Part shown: positions 32,372 to 40,103 of the stretch, piece after piece
Position numbering within the stretch: position 1 is the first letter of the stretch
How the letters are laid out: each line of letters begins with the position of its first letter
Made by a program: the position numbers and the translations under genes
Notes under the pieces: model-generated
Told to the model about the DNA's origin: nothing
Database searches by the model: none
What the model saw: only the letters and a program-made list of their open reading frames with translations
Origin: Rhizobium indicum
GTDB taxonomy: Bacteria > Pseudomonadota > Alphaproteobacteria > Rhizobiales > Rhizobiaceae
Direction of reading: 5' to 3'
Length of the DNA stretch: 64,000 nucleotides
Assembly (NCBI RefSeq): GCF_005862305.2
Contig: NZ_CP054021.1
Coordinates: 806,001 to 870,000, forward strand

Positions 32372-33818
32372 CCGTTTCCTCCCGGCTGTAAATTCCCGCG
32401 CTCCTGCCGGCGCGCATCACCATGATACGGTCCGACATGCCCAGAACTTCGTCGATTTCCGATGAGATCATCACGACCGTTCCGCCAGCCGTGGCAAAAT
32501 CACAGATGATGCGGTAGATTTCGCGCTTGGCGCCGACATCGACGCCACGTGTCGGCTCATCAAGGAGCAGCACCTTCGGATTGCGCAGAAACCATTTTCC
32601 GAGCACCACTTTCTGCTGATTGCCGCCTGACAGTCCCGAGACCGGCATGGTGTCCCGGGCGGCCTTGATCTGAAATTGCGCCTGTATCCGGCGGCTGGCC
32701 TCGGCCTCGCGGCGGCGGCTCATGGCAAAGGAAGGGCTCATCTCCGGTAAGCTTGCCATGCAGATGTTGGCACGAACGGAGTCAGAGAGATTGAGGCCCG
32801 TGAGCTTGCGATCCTCCGTCACCAGCGCCAGGCCACTTGCCATCGCATCCGCCGGCTTCGACACCGAGATGCGGGCACCGTCGACGATGATCCTGCCGTC
32901 GGAAGATTTTTCGAGGCCAAAAAGGCAATTGAAGATCTCGGTTCGCCCCGAGCCCATCAGCCCGTAGATGCCGAAGATCTCGCCCTTGCGGGCGGAGAAG
33001 GAAATGTCCTCGATCTTGTTCGGGCAACTCAGCGCCGTAACCTCGAGGCCGGTTTCGGATGTCGGCGTGTTGGTCTTGACATATTCCTCGGCCAGTTCCC
33101 GGCCAACGATCATCCGGATGAGATCCGGACGGCTGATCTGCTTGAGATCTCCGCTGCCGACATAGGCGCCGTCGCGAAACACGGTATAGGAATCGGCGAT
33201 CTGGAAGATTTCCGAAAGCCGGTGCGAGACATAGACGATGCCGCGTCCCTGCGCCTTCAGGCGCCGGATGGCCGCGAAGAGCTGCTGAGCCTCTTTCTCA
33301 CCGATTGCCGAGGTTGGCTCATCCATGAAGATGACCTCAGCATCGTGGCTTAGCGCCTTGGCGATCTCGACGAGCTGCATCTGCGCAACGGAGAGGTTCA
33401 TCATGTATTGGGTGGCGCGGATATCGAATTCGAGATCGTCGAGAAGCCCTTGGGCGGAGCGGTTCATCGTCCGGAAATCGATACCGCCGAAACGTGTCGA
33501 GGGCTCGCGGCCGAGATAGATGTTTTCCGCCACCGTCATGTGCGGAACCGGGCTCAGCTCCTGCTCGATGATGGCAATGCCGGAGGCGAGCGCGTCGGCG
33601 GGACCGGCAAAGTCCACGTCCTTGCCACGACGGCGGATCGAGCCAGCATCGCGATTATGGATACCCATGAGGATCTTGAGAAAGGTCGACTTGCCTGCGC
33701 CGTTACCGCCGCAAAGTGCGTGGACCGAGCCGGCGCGAAGTTCGAAGCGGCCGTCGCGCAATGCCGCGACACCACCAAAGGACTTCTTCAGCCCTTCCAC
33801 ATCCAGCAAAAGCTCCAC
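32340..33818 (-). CDS. Sugar/polyol ABC transporter ATPase (RbsA-like, two ABC domains)
   Basis: 492 residues. The first domain has Walker A GGNGAGKST (37-45) and Walker B AEVIFMDEPTS; the second has a degenerate Walker A (GLMGSGRTE), signature LSGGNQQKV and LLLDEPTRGVD, the usual asymmetry of RbsA/MglA proteins. GTG at 33818 is chosen because GGAGG lies 8 nt upstream and homology starts right there; ATG 33872 would add 18 non-homologous residues. It is the first gene of the operon. Confidence 0.93.
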   Translation of the reverse strand: MELLLDVEGLKKSFGGVAALRDGRFELRAGSVHALCGGNGAGKSTFLKILMGIHNRDAGSIRRRGKDVDFAGPADALASGIAIIEQELSPVPHMTVAENIYLGREPSTRFGGIDFRTMNRSAQGLLDDLEFDIRATQYMMNLSVAQMQLVEIAKALSHDAEVIFMDEPTSAIGEKEAQQLFAAIRRLKAQGRGIVYVSHRLSEIFQIADSYTVFRDGAYVGSGDLKQISRPDLIRMIVGRELAEEYVKTNTPTSETGLEVTALSCPNKIEDISFSARKGEIFGIYGLMGSGRTEIFNCLFGLEKSSDGRIIVDGARISVSKPADAMASGLALVTEDRKLTGLNLSDSVRANICMASLPEMSPSFAMSRRREAEASRRIQAQFQIKAARDTMPVSGLSGGNQQKVVLGKWFLRNPKVLLLDEPTRGVDVGAKREIYRIICDFATAGGTVVMISSEIDEVLGMSDRIMVMRAGRSAGIYSREETDAQSLVHLST

Positions 33819-34110
33819 CCTCTTCTCCTCCACACATGCACCGGCAACCGATTGGCGGGAGCCGATCGACATCGGTGATCTCCAGCCCCGATATCGACAA
33901 TGACATTATTCGACATCGACTCGACAAATGTCAAGTCAGTGTCGAACATATAAATGCGAGGGCGGCTCAGCGGACCTTCCGCCGAAAACGTCAAGGCGAT
34001 CGATCGTCTCGATGAGGTGAAATGATAAGTTCTTACGCCGAACCAGAGCTATGATCGCCTCGACGATCGAGCCGCTGAAGCGGGCAGGACTGCAGCCTTC
34101 CAAAACAAAA
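33819..34110. other. Operon promoter region and spacer
   Basis: No gene. The left part is the leader and promoter/operator of the polyol operon (see 33894-33945); the right part (33960-34110) shows nothing notable before the prfB terminator. Confidence 0.5.
33894..33945 (-). promoter_or_regulatory. Promoter and candidate SorC operator of the polyol operon
   Basis: On the minus strand TTGACA (33929-33934) and AATAAT (33905-33910) are 18 bp apart. TCGACA recurs directly at 33894 and 33910-33915, and TCGACA (33921-33926) with TGTCGA (33940-33945) forms an inverted repeat straddling the -35 box. Such repeats fit binding of the tetrameric SorC-DhaK regulator of this operon. Confidence 0.6.
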
Positions 34111-34132
34111 AAAGCCCCGTCTCCGGGGCTTT
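34111..34132 (-). terminator. Rho-independent terminator of prfB
   Basis: AAAGCCCCG (34111-34119) with CGGGGCTTT (34124-34132); on the minus strand a T7 run follows. Confidence 0.9.
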
Positions 34133-34158
34133 GTTATTTCAATCCATCGTCAATCCGA

Positions 34159-35290
34159 TCAGTCGACATCCTCGACAACCGCGTCGGCGGCGCCGCTGAT
34201 GCGGTGAGCGAGTGCTGCTTCCATGAACTCGTTCAGGTCGCCGTCGAGAACGTCGTCCGGCGCGCTGCTGGCGACGCCGGTGCGCAGGTCTTTGACCATC
34301 TGGTAGGGCTGCAACACGTAGGAGCGGATCTGGTGACCCCAGCCGATCTCCGTCTTGGAAGCGGCTTCGGCACTGGCGGCGTCCTCACGCTTCTTCAATT
34401 CGGCTTCATACATGCGGGCACGCAGCATGTCCCAGGCCTTGGCGCGGTTCTTGTGCTGCGAGCGCTCCTGCTGGCACTGTACGACGATACCGGTCGGGAT
34501 ATGCGTGATGCGTACGGCCGAGTCGGTGGTGTTGACGTGCTGGCCGCCGGCGCCCGACGAACGGTAGGTATCGATACGGCAGTCGCTTTCGTTGATCTCG
34601 ATCTGGATCGAGTCGTCGACAACCGGATAGACCCAGATCGACGAGAAGGAGGTGTGGCGACGCGCATTGCTGTCGTAGGGCGAGATGCGCACCAGGCGGT
34701 GCACGCCCGATTCCGTCTTCAGCCAGCCATAGGCATTGTGGCCCTTGACGAGCAGGGTCGCGGACTTGATGCCCGCCTCTTCGCCGTCATGGACTTCGAG
34801 AAGCTCGACCTTGAAGCGCTGGCGTTCGGCCCAGCGGGTGTACATGCGCAAAAGCATGTTCGCCCAGTCCTGGCTTTCGGTGCCGCCGGCGCCGGAATGG
34901 ACTTCGAGATAGGTGTCGTTGCCGTCAGCTTCGCCGGAGAGCATGGCTTCCACCTGGCGGCGCGCGGCCTCGGCCTTCAAGGCCTTCAGCGTATCCTCGG
35001 CTTCCTTGACGACGCTCTGGTCGCCCTCTTCCTCGCCAAGCTCGATCAGCTCGATATTGTCGTTCAGCTGCTGCTCAAGCTGCTTGACGCCGTTGATGCC
35101 GTCATCGAGCTGCTGGCGCTCGCGCATCAGCTTCTGCGCTTCGGAAGCGTCGTTCCAGAGGTTCGGATCCTCTGCCTTGTTGTTCAACCAGTCCAGCCGT
35201 CTTATCGCCTGGTCCCAGTCAAAGATGCCTCCTCAGCAGGGTGATAGCCTGCTTGGTTTCATCGACCACGTTTTCGATTTCCGCTCGCAT
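34159..35290 (-). CDS. prfB: Peptide chain release factor 2, with programmed +1 frameshift
   Basis: RF2 releases peptides at UGA and UAA. The gene is split: an ATG at 35290 (AGGAAA before it) opens a 23-codon frame that stops at TGA 35219-35221; the rest reads in +1. The frameshift cassette is complete: internal Shine-Dalgarno AGGAGG (35228-35233) just before CTT-TGA-C (35218-35224). The total length is 3n+1, as required. The main frame has SGAGGQHVN (GGQ) and RRHTSFSS; the codon-recognition tripeptide reads SPY instead of the common SPF. It follows mrcA on the same strand. Confidence 0.97.
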
Positions 35291-35338
35291 TTTCCTGCTT
35301 CTCTGTCTCGGTCTTCTTCAGGTGCTGGTGACATAGAG

Positions 35339-35374
35339 ACGCCCGCCGCGGATGTAAAGGGCCGCGGCGGGCGT
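35339..35374. terminator. Long GC hairpin between mrcA and prfB
   Basis: A perfect 13-bp stem (35339-35351 with 35362-35374). No T-run on the minus strand, so it is perhaps a weak terminator or an mRNA 3' stabiliser. Confidence 0.5.
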
Positions 35375-35392
35375 GCAAAATTCAGGCCTCGG

Positions 35393-37852
35393 TCAGAACA
35401 GGCCGGGCGTGCCGGTCTGGACGGCCTGGTTCGCCTGCGGCGAGGTCTTCAGGATTTCCTCCGGCGCCATGGTGCTGTCCATGCCGATCACGGAGAAGCT
35501 GTCGGCCGGGCCGGTGCCGGGCTTGAAGGCCTCGATGATGGTGTTCGGATCGCCTTCGCCAGCCGCCATGCCGGTCTTGCGGTCGATCGAAATCAGGTTC
35601 ATGCCTGATGGAATGACGAATTTCGATTCCGGCGTGTCCTTGACGGCAGCCTGCATGAATTCGTTGAAGATCGGGGCGGAGAGACCGCCGCCGGTGCCGC
35701 CGCGGCCGAGCGGGCCCGGCGTATCGAAGCCCATATAGAGGCCGGCGACCAGATCCGGGGTGAAGCCAACGAACCAGGCATCCTTCTCGTCATTGGTGGT
35801 GCCGGTCTTTCCGGCGACGTCGCGACCGCCGAGATCGATCTTGCCGGCAGCGGTGCCGCGCTGGATGACGCCCTGCATCATCGAGGTGATCTGGTACGCG
35901 GTCATCGGATCGAGAACGGTTTCGCGATTGTCGACGACATTCGGCTCTTCCTGGTTCTGCCAGTCACCGGCATTGCAGCCCTCGCAGAGACGCTCCTCAT
36001 GCTTGAAGATCGTCTTGCCGTAGCGATCCTGGATGCGGTCGATCAATGTCGGCTTGATCTGCTTGCCGCCATTGGCGATGACCGAATAGGCCGAGACCAT
36101 GCGCAGCACCGTCGTGTCGCCAGCGCCGAGCGACATGGAGAGAACCGGCATCATGTGATCGTAAATGCCGAAGCGCTCGGCATATTCCGCGACGATGTTC
36201 ATGCCGAGGTCGTTGGCGAGGCGCACCGTCATCAGGTTGCGCGAATGCTCGATGCCCGAACGCAATGTCGACGGGCCGCCGGATTCGCCGCCGTAGTTTT
36301 CCGGCCTCCAGACTTGGCCGCCCGAGACGATTTCGATCGGCGCGTCCATGATGACCGAAGCCGGCGTATAACCATTGTCCATCGCCGCCGCGTAGACGAA
36401 AGGCTTGAACGAGGAGCCCGGCTGGCGCATCGCCTGGGTGGCGCGGTTGAATTCGGACTGGGCGTAGGAGAAGCCGCCGACCATGGCGAGCACGCGGCCG
36501 GTCTTCGGATCCATGGCGACCAGGCCACCTTGCACCTTCGGCGGCTGCTGCAGGCGATAAGAGGTCGACGCGTCGTCACCGAGCTTTGCGACATAGACAA
36601 CGTCACCGGGGGACACGGCGCCGACCGGCGATTTCGTGGTCTTGCGGGCGCCGTCGGCCGAACGGAAGGCCCACTGCATGTTCTTGGCGTCGATCGTGCC
36701 GCGTTGACGGTCGGCCGCAACCTTGCCGCTGCCATCCTTGGCCGGCTGCAGGCCGATGTCGACGGTGCTGTCTGACACGGCGAGTACCACGGCAAGCCGC
36801 CATTCCGGCACATCGGACAGTGCGGGAATATCGGCAAGCGCCTTGCCCCAATCACCGCTCGCATCGATCTGCTTGATCGGGCCGTGGAAACCGCGGCGCT
36901 CGTCGTAAGTGACCAGACCGTCCTGCAGCGCCTTGCGGGCAGCGATCTGCATCTGCGGATCGAGCGACGTGCGCACCGAAAGGCCGCCCTCATAGAGGAC
37001 CTTTTCGCCGTACTGGTCGATCAGCTGGCGGCGCACGGCTTCGGCGAAATAATCCGAAGCAAAGAGCGAGGGGCCGGTGGTGCGGGCGGTGACGCCGAGC
37101 GGCTGCTTCTTGGCTTCCTCGCCGTCAGGCTGGCTGACATAGCCGTTCTCGACCATCCGGTCGATCACCCAGTTGCGACGCTCGAGCGCAGCTTCCGGAT
37201 GGCGGAAGGGATGGTAATTGGCGGGCCCCTTCGGCAGCGAGGCGAGATAGGCGGCCTCGGCGACGGTCAGTTCTGTTACGGATTTGTTGAAATAGGTGAG
37301 AGCGGCGCCGGCGATGCCGTAGGAATTCATGCCGAAGAAGATCTCGTTCAGATAGAGCTCGAGGATCTTGTCCTTGCTGTAGGCCTGCTCGATGCGGAAG
37401 GAGAGGATCGCTTCCTTGATCTTGCGGTCGATCGTCTGGTCCGAGCTCAAAAGGAAGTTCTTGGCCACCTGCTGGGTGATGGTCGAGGCGCCGACCGGGC
37501 GGCGGCCGGAACCGAAATTCTGCAGGTTGACGAGGATTGCGCGGCCGAGACCGGTGAGATCAACACCCGGATGATTGTAGAAATTCTTGTCTTCGGCCGA
37601 CAGGAACGCGGCCTTGACGCGGTCTGGGACGGCCTGGATCGGCAGGAAGAGACGCTTTTCCTTGGCGTATTCGGCCATCAAAGCGCCGTTGCCGGCATGG
37701 ACGCGGGTGGTCACCGGCGGCGCATAGCTGTTCAGAACGGCATAGTCCGGGAGATCCTTCGCGACGTTGGCGAGATAGATGGCAACACCCGCCGCCGCGA
37801 CCAGAAACAGGACGCAGGCCATTCCGAAGAAATATCCAAAAAGTCTAACCAT
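35393..37852 (-). CDS. mrcA: Penicillin-binding protein 1A (bifunctional peptidoglycan synthase)
   Basis: 819 residues. An N-terminal membrane anchor (MVRLFGYFFGMACVLFLVAAAG) is followed by the GT51 glycosyltransferase with AFLSAEDKNFYNHPGVD, GASTITQQVAKN and YLNEIFFG. The transpeptidase has QPGSSFKPF (SxxK), SRNLMTV (SxN) and VAGKTGTTNDEKDAWFVG (KTG). An OB-like insert lies between, as in PBP1a proteins. It polymerises and cross-links the cell wall from the inner membrane. The neighbouring amidase is a functional companion. Confidence 0.97.
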   Translation of the reverse strand: MVRLFGYFFGMACVLFLVAAAGVAIYLANVAKDLPDYAVLNSYAPPVTTRVHAGNGALMAEYAKEKRLFLPIQAVPDRVKAAFLSAEDKNFYNHPGVDLTGLGRAILVNLQNFGSGRRPVGASTITQQVAKNFLLSSDQTIDRKIKEAILSFRIEQAYSKDKILELYLNEIFFGMNSYGIAGAALTYFNKSVTELTVAEAAYLASLPKGPANYHPFRHPEAALERRNWVIDRMVENGYVSQPDGEEAKKQPLGVTARTTGPSLFASDYFAEAVRRQLIDQYGEKVLYEGGLSVRTSLDPQMQIAARKALQDGLVTYDERRGFHGPIKQIDASGDWGKALADIPALSDVPEWRLAVVLAVSDSTVDIGLQPAKDGSGKVAADRQRGTIDAKNMQWAFRSADGARKTTKSPVGAVSPGDVVYVAKLGDDASTSYRLQQPPKVQGGLVAMDPKTGRVLAMVGGFSYAQSEFNRATQAMRQPGSSFKPFVYAAAMDNGYTPASVIMDAPIEIVSGGQVWRPENYGGESGGPSTLRSGIEHSRNLMTVRLANDLGMNIVAEYAERFGIYDHMMPVLSMSLGAGDTTVLRMVSAYSVIANGGKQIKPTLIDRIQDRYGKTIFKHEERLCEGCNAGDWQNQEEPNVVDNRETVLDPMTAYQITSMMQGVIQRGTAAGKIDLGGRDVAGKTGTTNDEKDAWFVGFTPDLVAGLYMGFDTPGPLGRGGTGGGLSAPIFNEFMQAAVKDTPESKFVIPSGMNLISIDRKTGMAAGEGDPNTIIEAFKPGTGPADSFSVIGMDSTMAPEEILKTSPQANQAVQTGTPGLF

Positions 37853-38223
37853 ATTTCAGCTACCGGTCTTTTCGATCTTCAATCGGCGCAGCCGCAACGA
37901 TTGCACAGATCAAGGCAATTTGCACGTTGCGCGGCTTACTCTATGAGCGCTACCGCCACAAGCCGATTCCGCGCCTCAGGCTGCGAAACATAAGCCGGAG
38001 TAACGGCGCGAATGTGAGCAAAATAGGGCTTCCTGCGCCGCATTCACCGCTGCGGCCGCGTTTCATTAGAACTGTCACATCCAAGCAACGCCCGTCGCCG
38101 CCGCCAATCTGAGGTATCTTGCTCAGAATTTGATTCATGCGGCGCACTTAAATATTTGTTTTTATGAATCTTTGTTTTTATGCGGCCGCCGTGCCGCAGC
38201 CGCTACAGATTTTTGGGCGGCCG
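37853..38223. other. Intergenic region between mrcA and the amidase gene
   Basis: 371 bp without a gene. It must hold the mrcA promoter (minus strand). I see no confident promoter boxes or terminator; an AT-rich patch at 38150-38180 has two close copies of TTTGTTTTTATG-like sequence (38155-38178). Confidence 0.4.
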
Positions 38224-39480
38224 TCAGCCGCCATTCGCCATGACGGCGGCGCGGTATCGCTTGACTGCGTCGGTCAAGAGACCGGCGATCTTGCCGCGCC
38301 AAGCCTCGTCGAGCAGCAGTTTCTCGTCCTCGGCATTCGAGAGGAACCCGATCTCGAGAAGGATCGACGGCACGTCGGGCGCCTGCAGCACGCGGAAGCC
38401 GGCATGGCGGTGCGGATTGTTGATAGTGCCGACCTGATCCTTGAAAGAATTCAGCACACTCTCGGCCAGCGAGATAGAGAAGGCCTGGGTCTCGCGCCGC
38501 GTCAGATCGAGCAGGATGTCGGCAACCTCGGGCGGCTCGGCAACCGTCTCCTTGCCGGCGATCTGGTCGGAGAGGTTTTCGCGTTCGGCAAGGTCGGCGG
38601 CGAGCTTGTCGGATGCCTTGTCGGAGATCGTGTAGACGGTGGCGCCGCGGATATCCTTCTGCTTCAGCGTATCGGCATGCAGCGAAATGAAGAGGCCAGC
38701 ATGGTTCTGGCGGGCGATCAGCACGCGCTGCGAAAGCGACAGGAACTCGTCGTCCTCGCGCGTCAGGAAAGCCTTGATGCCCGGTTCCTTGTTCAAGCGG
38801 TCGGTCAAAGCCTTGGCGAAGGCAAGCGTCACCTGCTTTTCCTCGGTCTTGGTGTCGACGCCGATCGCGCCGGTGTCGATGCCGCCATGGCCGGCGTCGA
38901 CGGCGATGACGAAATCGCCGGGAGCAGCCTTTTGCGGTGCCGGAATGGCGCTCGTCGTCTGCGCTGCCTCGGTCCGATCGCTCCAGGATTGCGTCTTCAC
39001 CAGTTCGGCAAAGGCCTTCTTGTCGATCATCTCCGCATCGAGCACCAAGCGATGGCCGTTGCCCGTCTCATCGGCCTGCACCTTGGCAAGCGCCAGCTTC
39101 ACCGGCCCTGCCGTCGTCAGCACGATGCGGGCGCTCTCTTCGTCCATCTTGCCGTAGCGGATATCCTTGAACAGGCCGCGGGCGGCGAGATCTTTCGCCG
39201 GAAAACCGAAGGCTGTCGCCGGCAAGTCAACAACGATGCGTTCGGGATTGGCGATATAGTGGACTGAGAAACGCGGCTCGCGATCGAAATCGATGACGAT
39301 GCGGGTCCTTGCGTCGTCGCCGACGATGCGCGCACCGTAGGCAAGCAGCGGATCCCTGGCTTCGACAGAGCTGGCAGCGGCCGGCAGCAGACTAGCAGCC
39401 AAAAGCGCCGCCAGAACCCGCCTTGCGAATGTCGATCGCCGCGCTGCGGATTTCGCCGCGATCCGAGCCCTCTTAAACAA
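38224..39480 (-). CDS. amiC: N-acetylmuramoyl-L-alanine amidase (AMIN + Amidase_3)
   Basis: About 418 residues, a periplasmic zinc amidase that splits septal peptidoglycan. A signal peptide (RRVLAALLAASLLPAAAS...VEARD) precedes an AMIN domain (IVIDFDREPRFS...) and the catalytic domain with VIAVDAGHGGIDTGAIG, a ligand Glu in TKTEEKQV, LFISLHAD and SILLEIGFLSN. The start is unsure: TTG at 39480 puts a basic stretch before the signal core; the open frame reaches GTG 39579. AmiC is the usual name for this architecture in rhizobia; activation by an EnvC/NlpD-like partner is expected. Confidence 0.88.
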   Translation of the reverse strand: MFKRARIAAKSAARRSTFARRVLAALLAASLLPAAASSVEARDPLLAYGARIVGDDARTRIVIDFDREPRFSVHYIANPERIVVDLPATAFGFPAKDLAARGLFKDIRYGKMDEESARIVLTTAGPVKLALAKVQADETGNGHRLVLDAEMIDKKAFAELVKTQSWSDRTEAAQTTSAIPAPQKAAPGDFVIAVDAGHGGIDTGAIGVDTKTEEKQVTLAFAKALTDRLNKEPGIKAFLTREDDEFLSLSQRVLIARQNHAGLFISLHADTLKQKDIRGATVYTISDKASDKLAADLAERENLSDQIAGKETVAEPPEVADILLDLTRRETQAFSISLAESVLNSFKDQVGTINNPHRHAGFRVLQAPDVPSILLEIGFLSNAEDEKLLLDEAWRGKIAGLLTDAVKRYRAAVMANGG

Positions 39481-40103
39481 TAAACCGCCACACCCTATCT
39501 GTATTGCAATGGACCCGACGCGGCTGCGGCCAACGTCCTGTGACGAAACACCCGCTGCAGCCTGCCGAATCGCGATCACTTTATCCCCAGTTTGTATGCG
39601 TTGCGAAATCCATCAATATTATGGCACATTTGGCTTTTCCCTTGCTATTGTGACACAGAAAACATACAACGAATTTCAGGGTAAAGTGTTGACGGGATAG
39701 AGTCGCCGCAAAGGCTGCCAGCCAGATCAGGACCTGGCGCCACACCGGTCATCGTCCGCCGTCTCATGCGCTTAATCCCTAGAACTGGATCCTGATTTTC
39801 CGGCTTATTGTCGGAATTCATTGGTGGATCAGCCACCACGCTCTCAGGGAGCAAACTCATCGGACCCGAACGGGTCTTCGTATTTGTCGATCACGCTTGG
39901 TTGTTGATGGTTTCGCAGCAGGTTTTATCTGAAGTGTACAGGCCCCGGACCGAAATGGTTCCGGCTGCGGTCTGGCTGCTGCCCTCCCCCTCGCATCAGG
40001 CGCGACTTTCATTATCCGGCGCGGCCACAGTGGACCGCATTCTTTCTGTTTCAACAGCAGTCGGGAATGCGCTCTCGCGGCCACGCCGAGGAGCACAGCT
40101 TAC
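39481..40103 (+). promoter_or_regulatory. Divergent intergenic region and long rne leader
   Basis: A promoter-like pair, TTGCTA (39642-39647) and TACAAC (39665-39670) 17 bp apart, reads toward rne. It implies a leader of about 430 nt. The leader has hairpins at 39821-39835 (GGTGG/CCACC) and 39944-39966 (CCGGACC/GGTTCCGG). Long structured leaders that allow RNase E autoregulation are known in enterobacteria; here this is inference. Confidence 0.4.
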
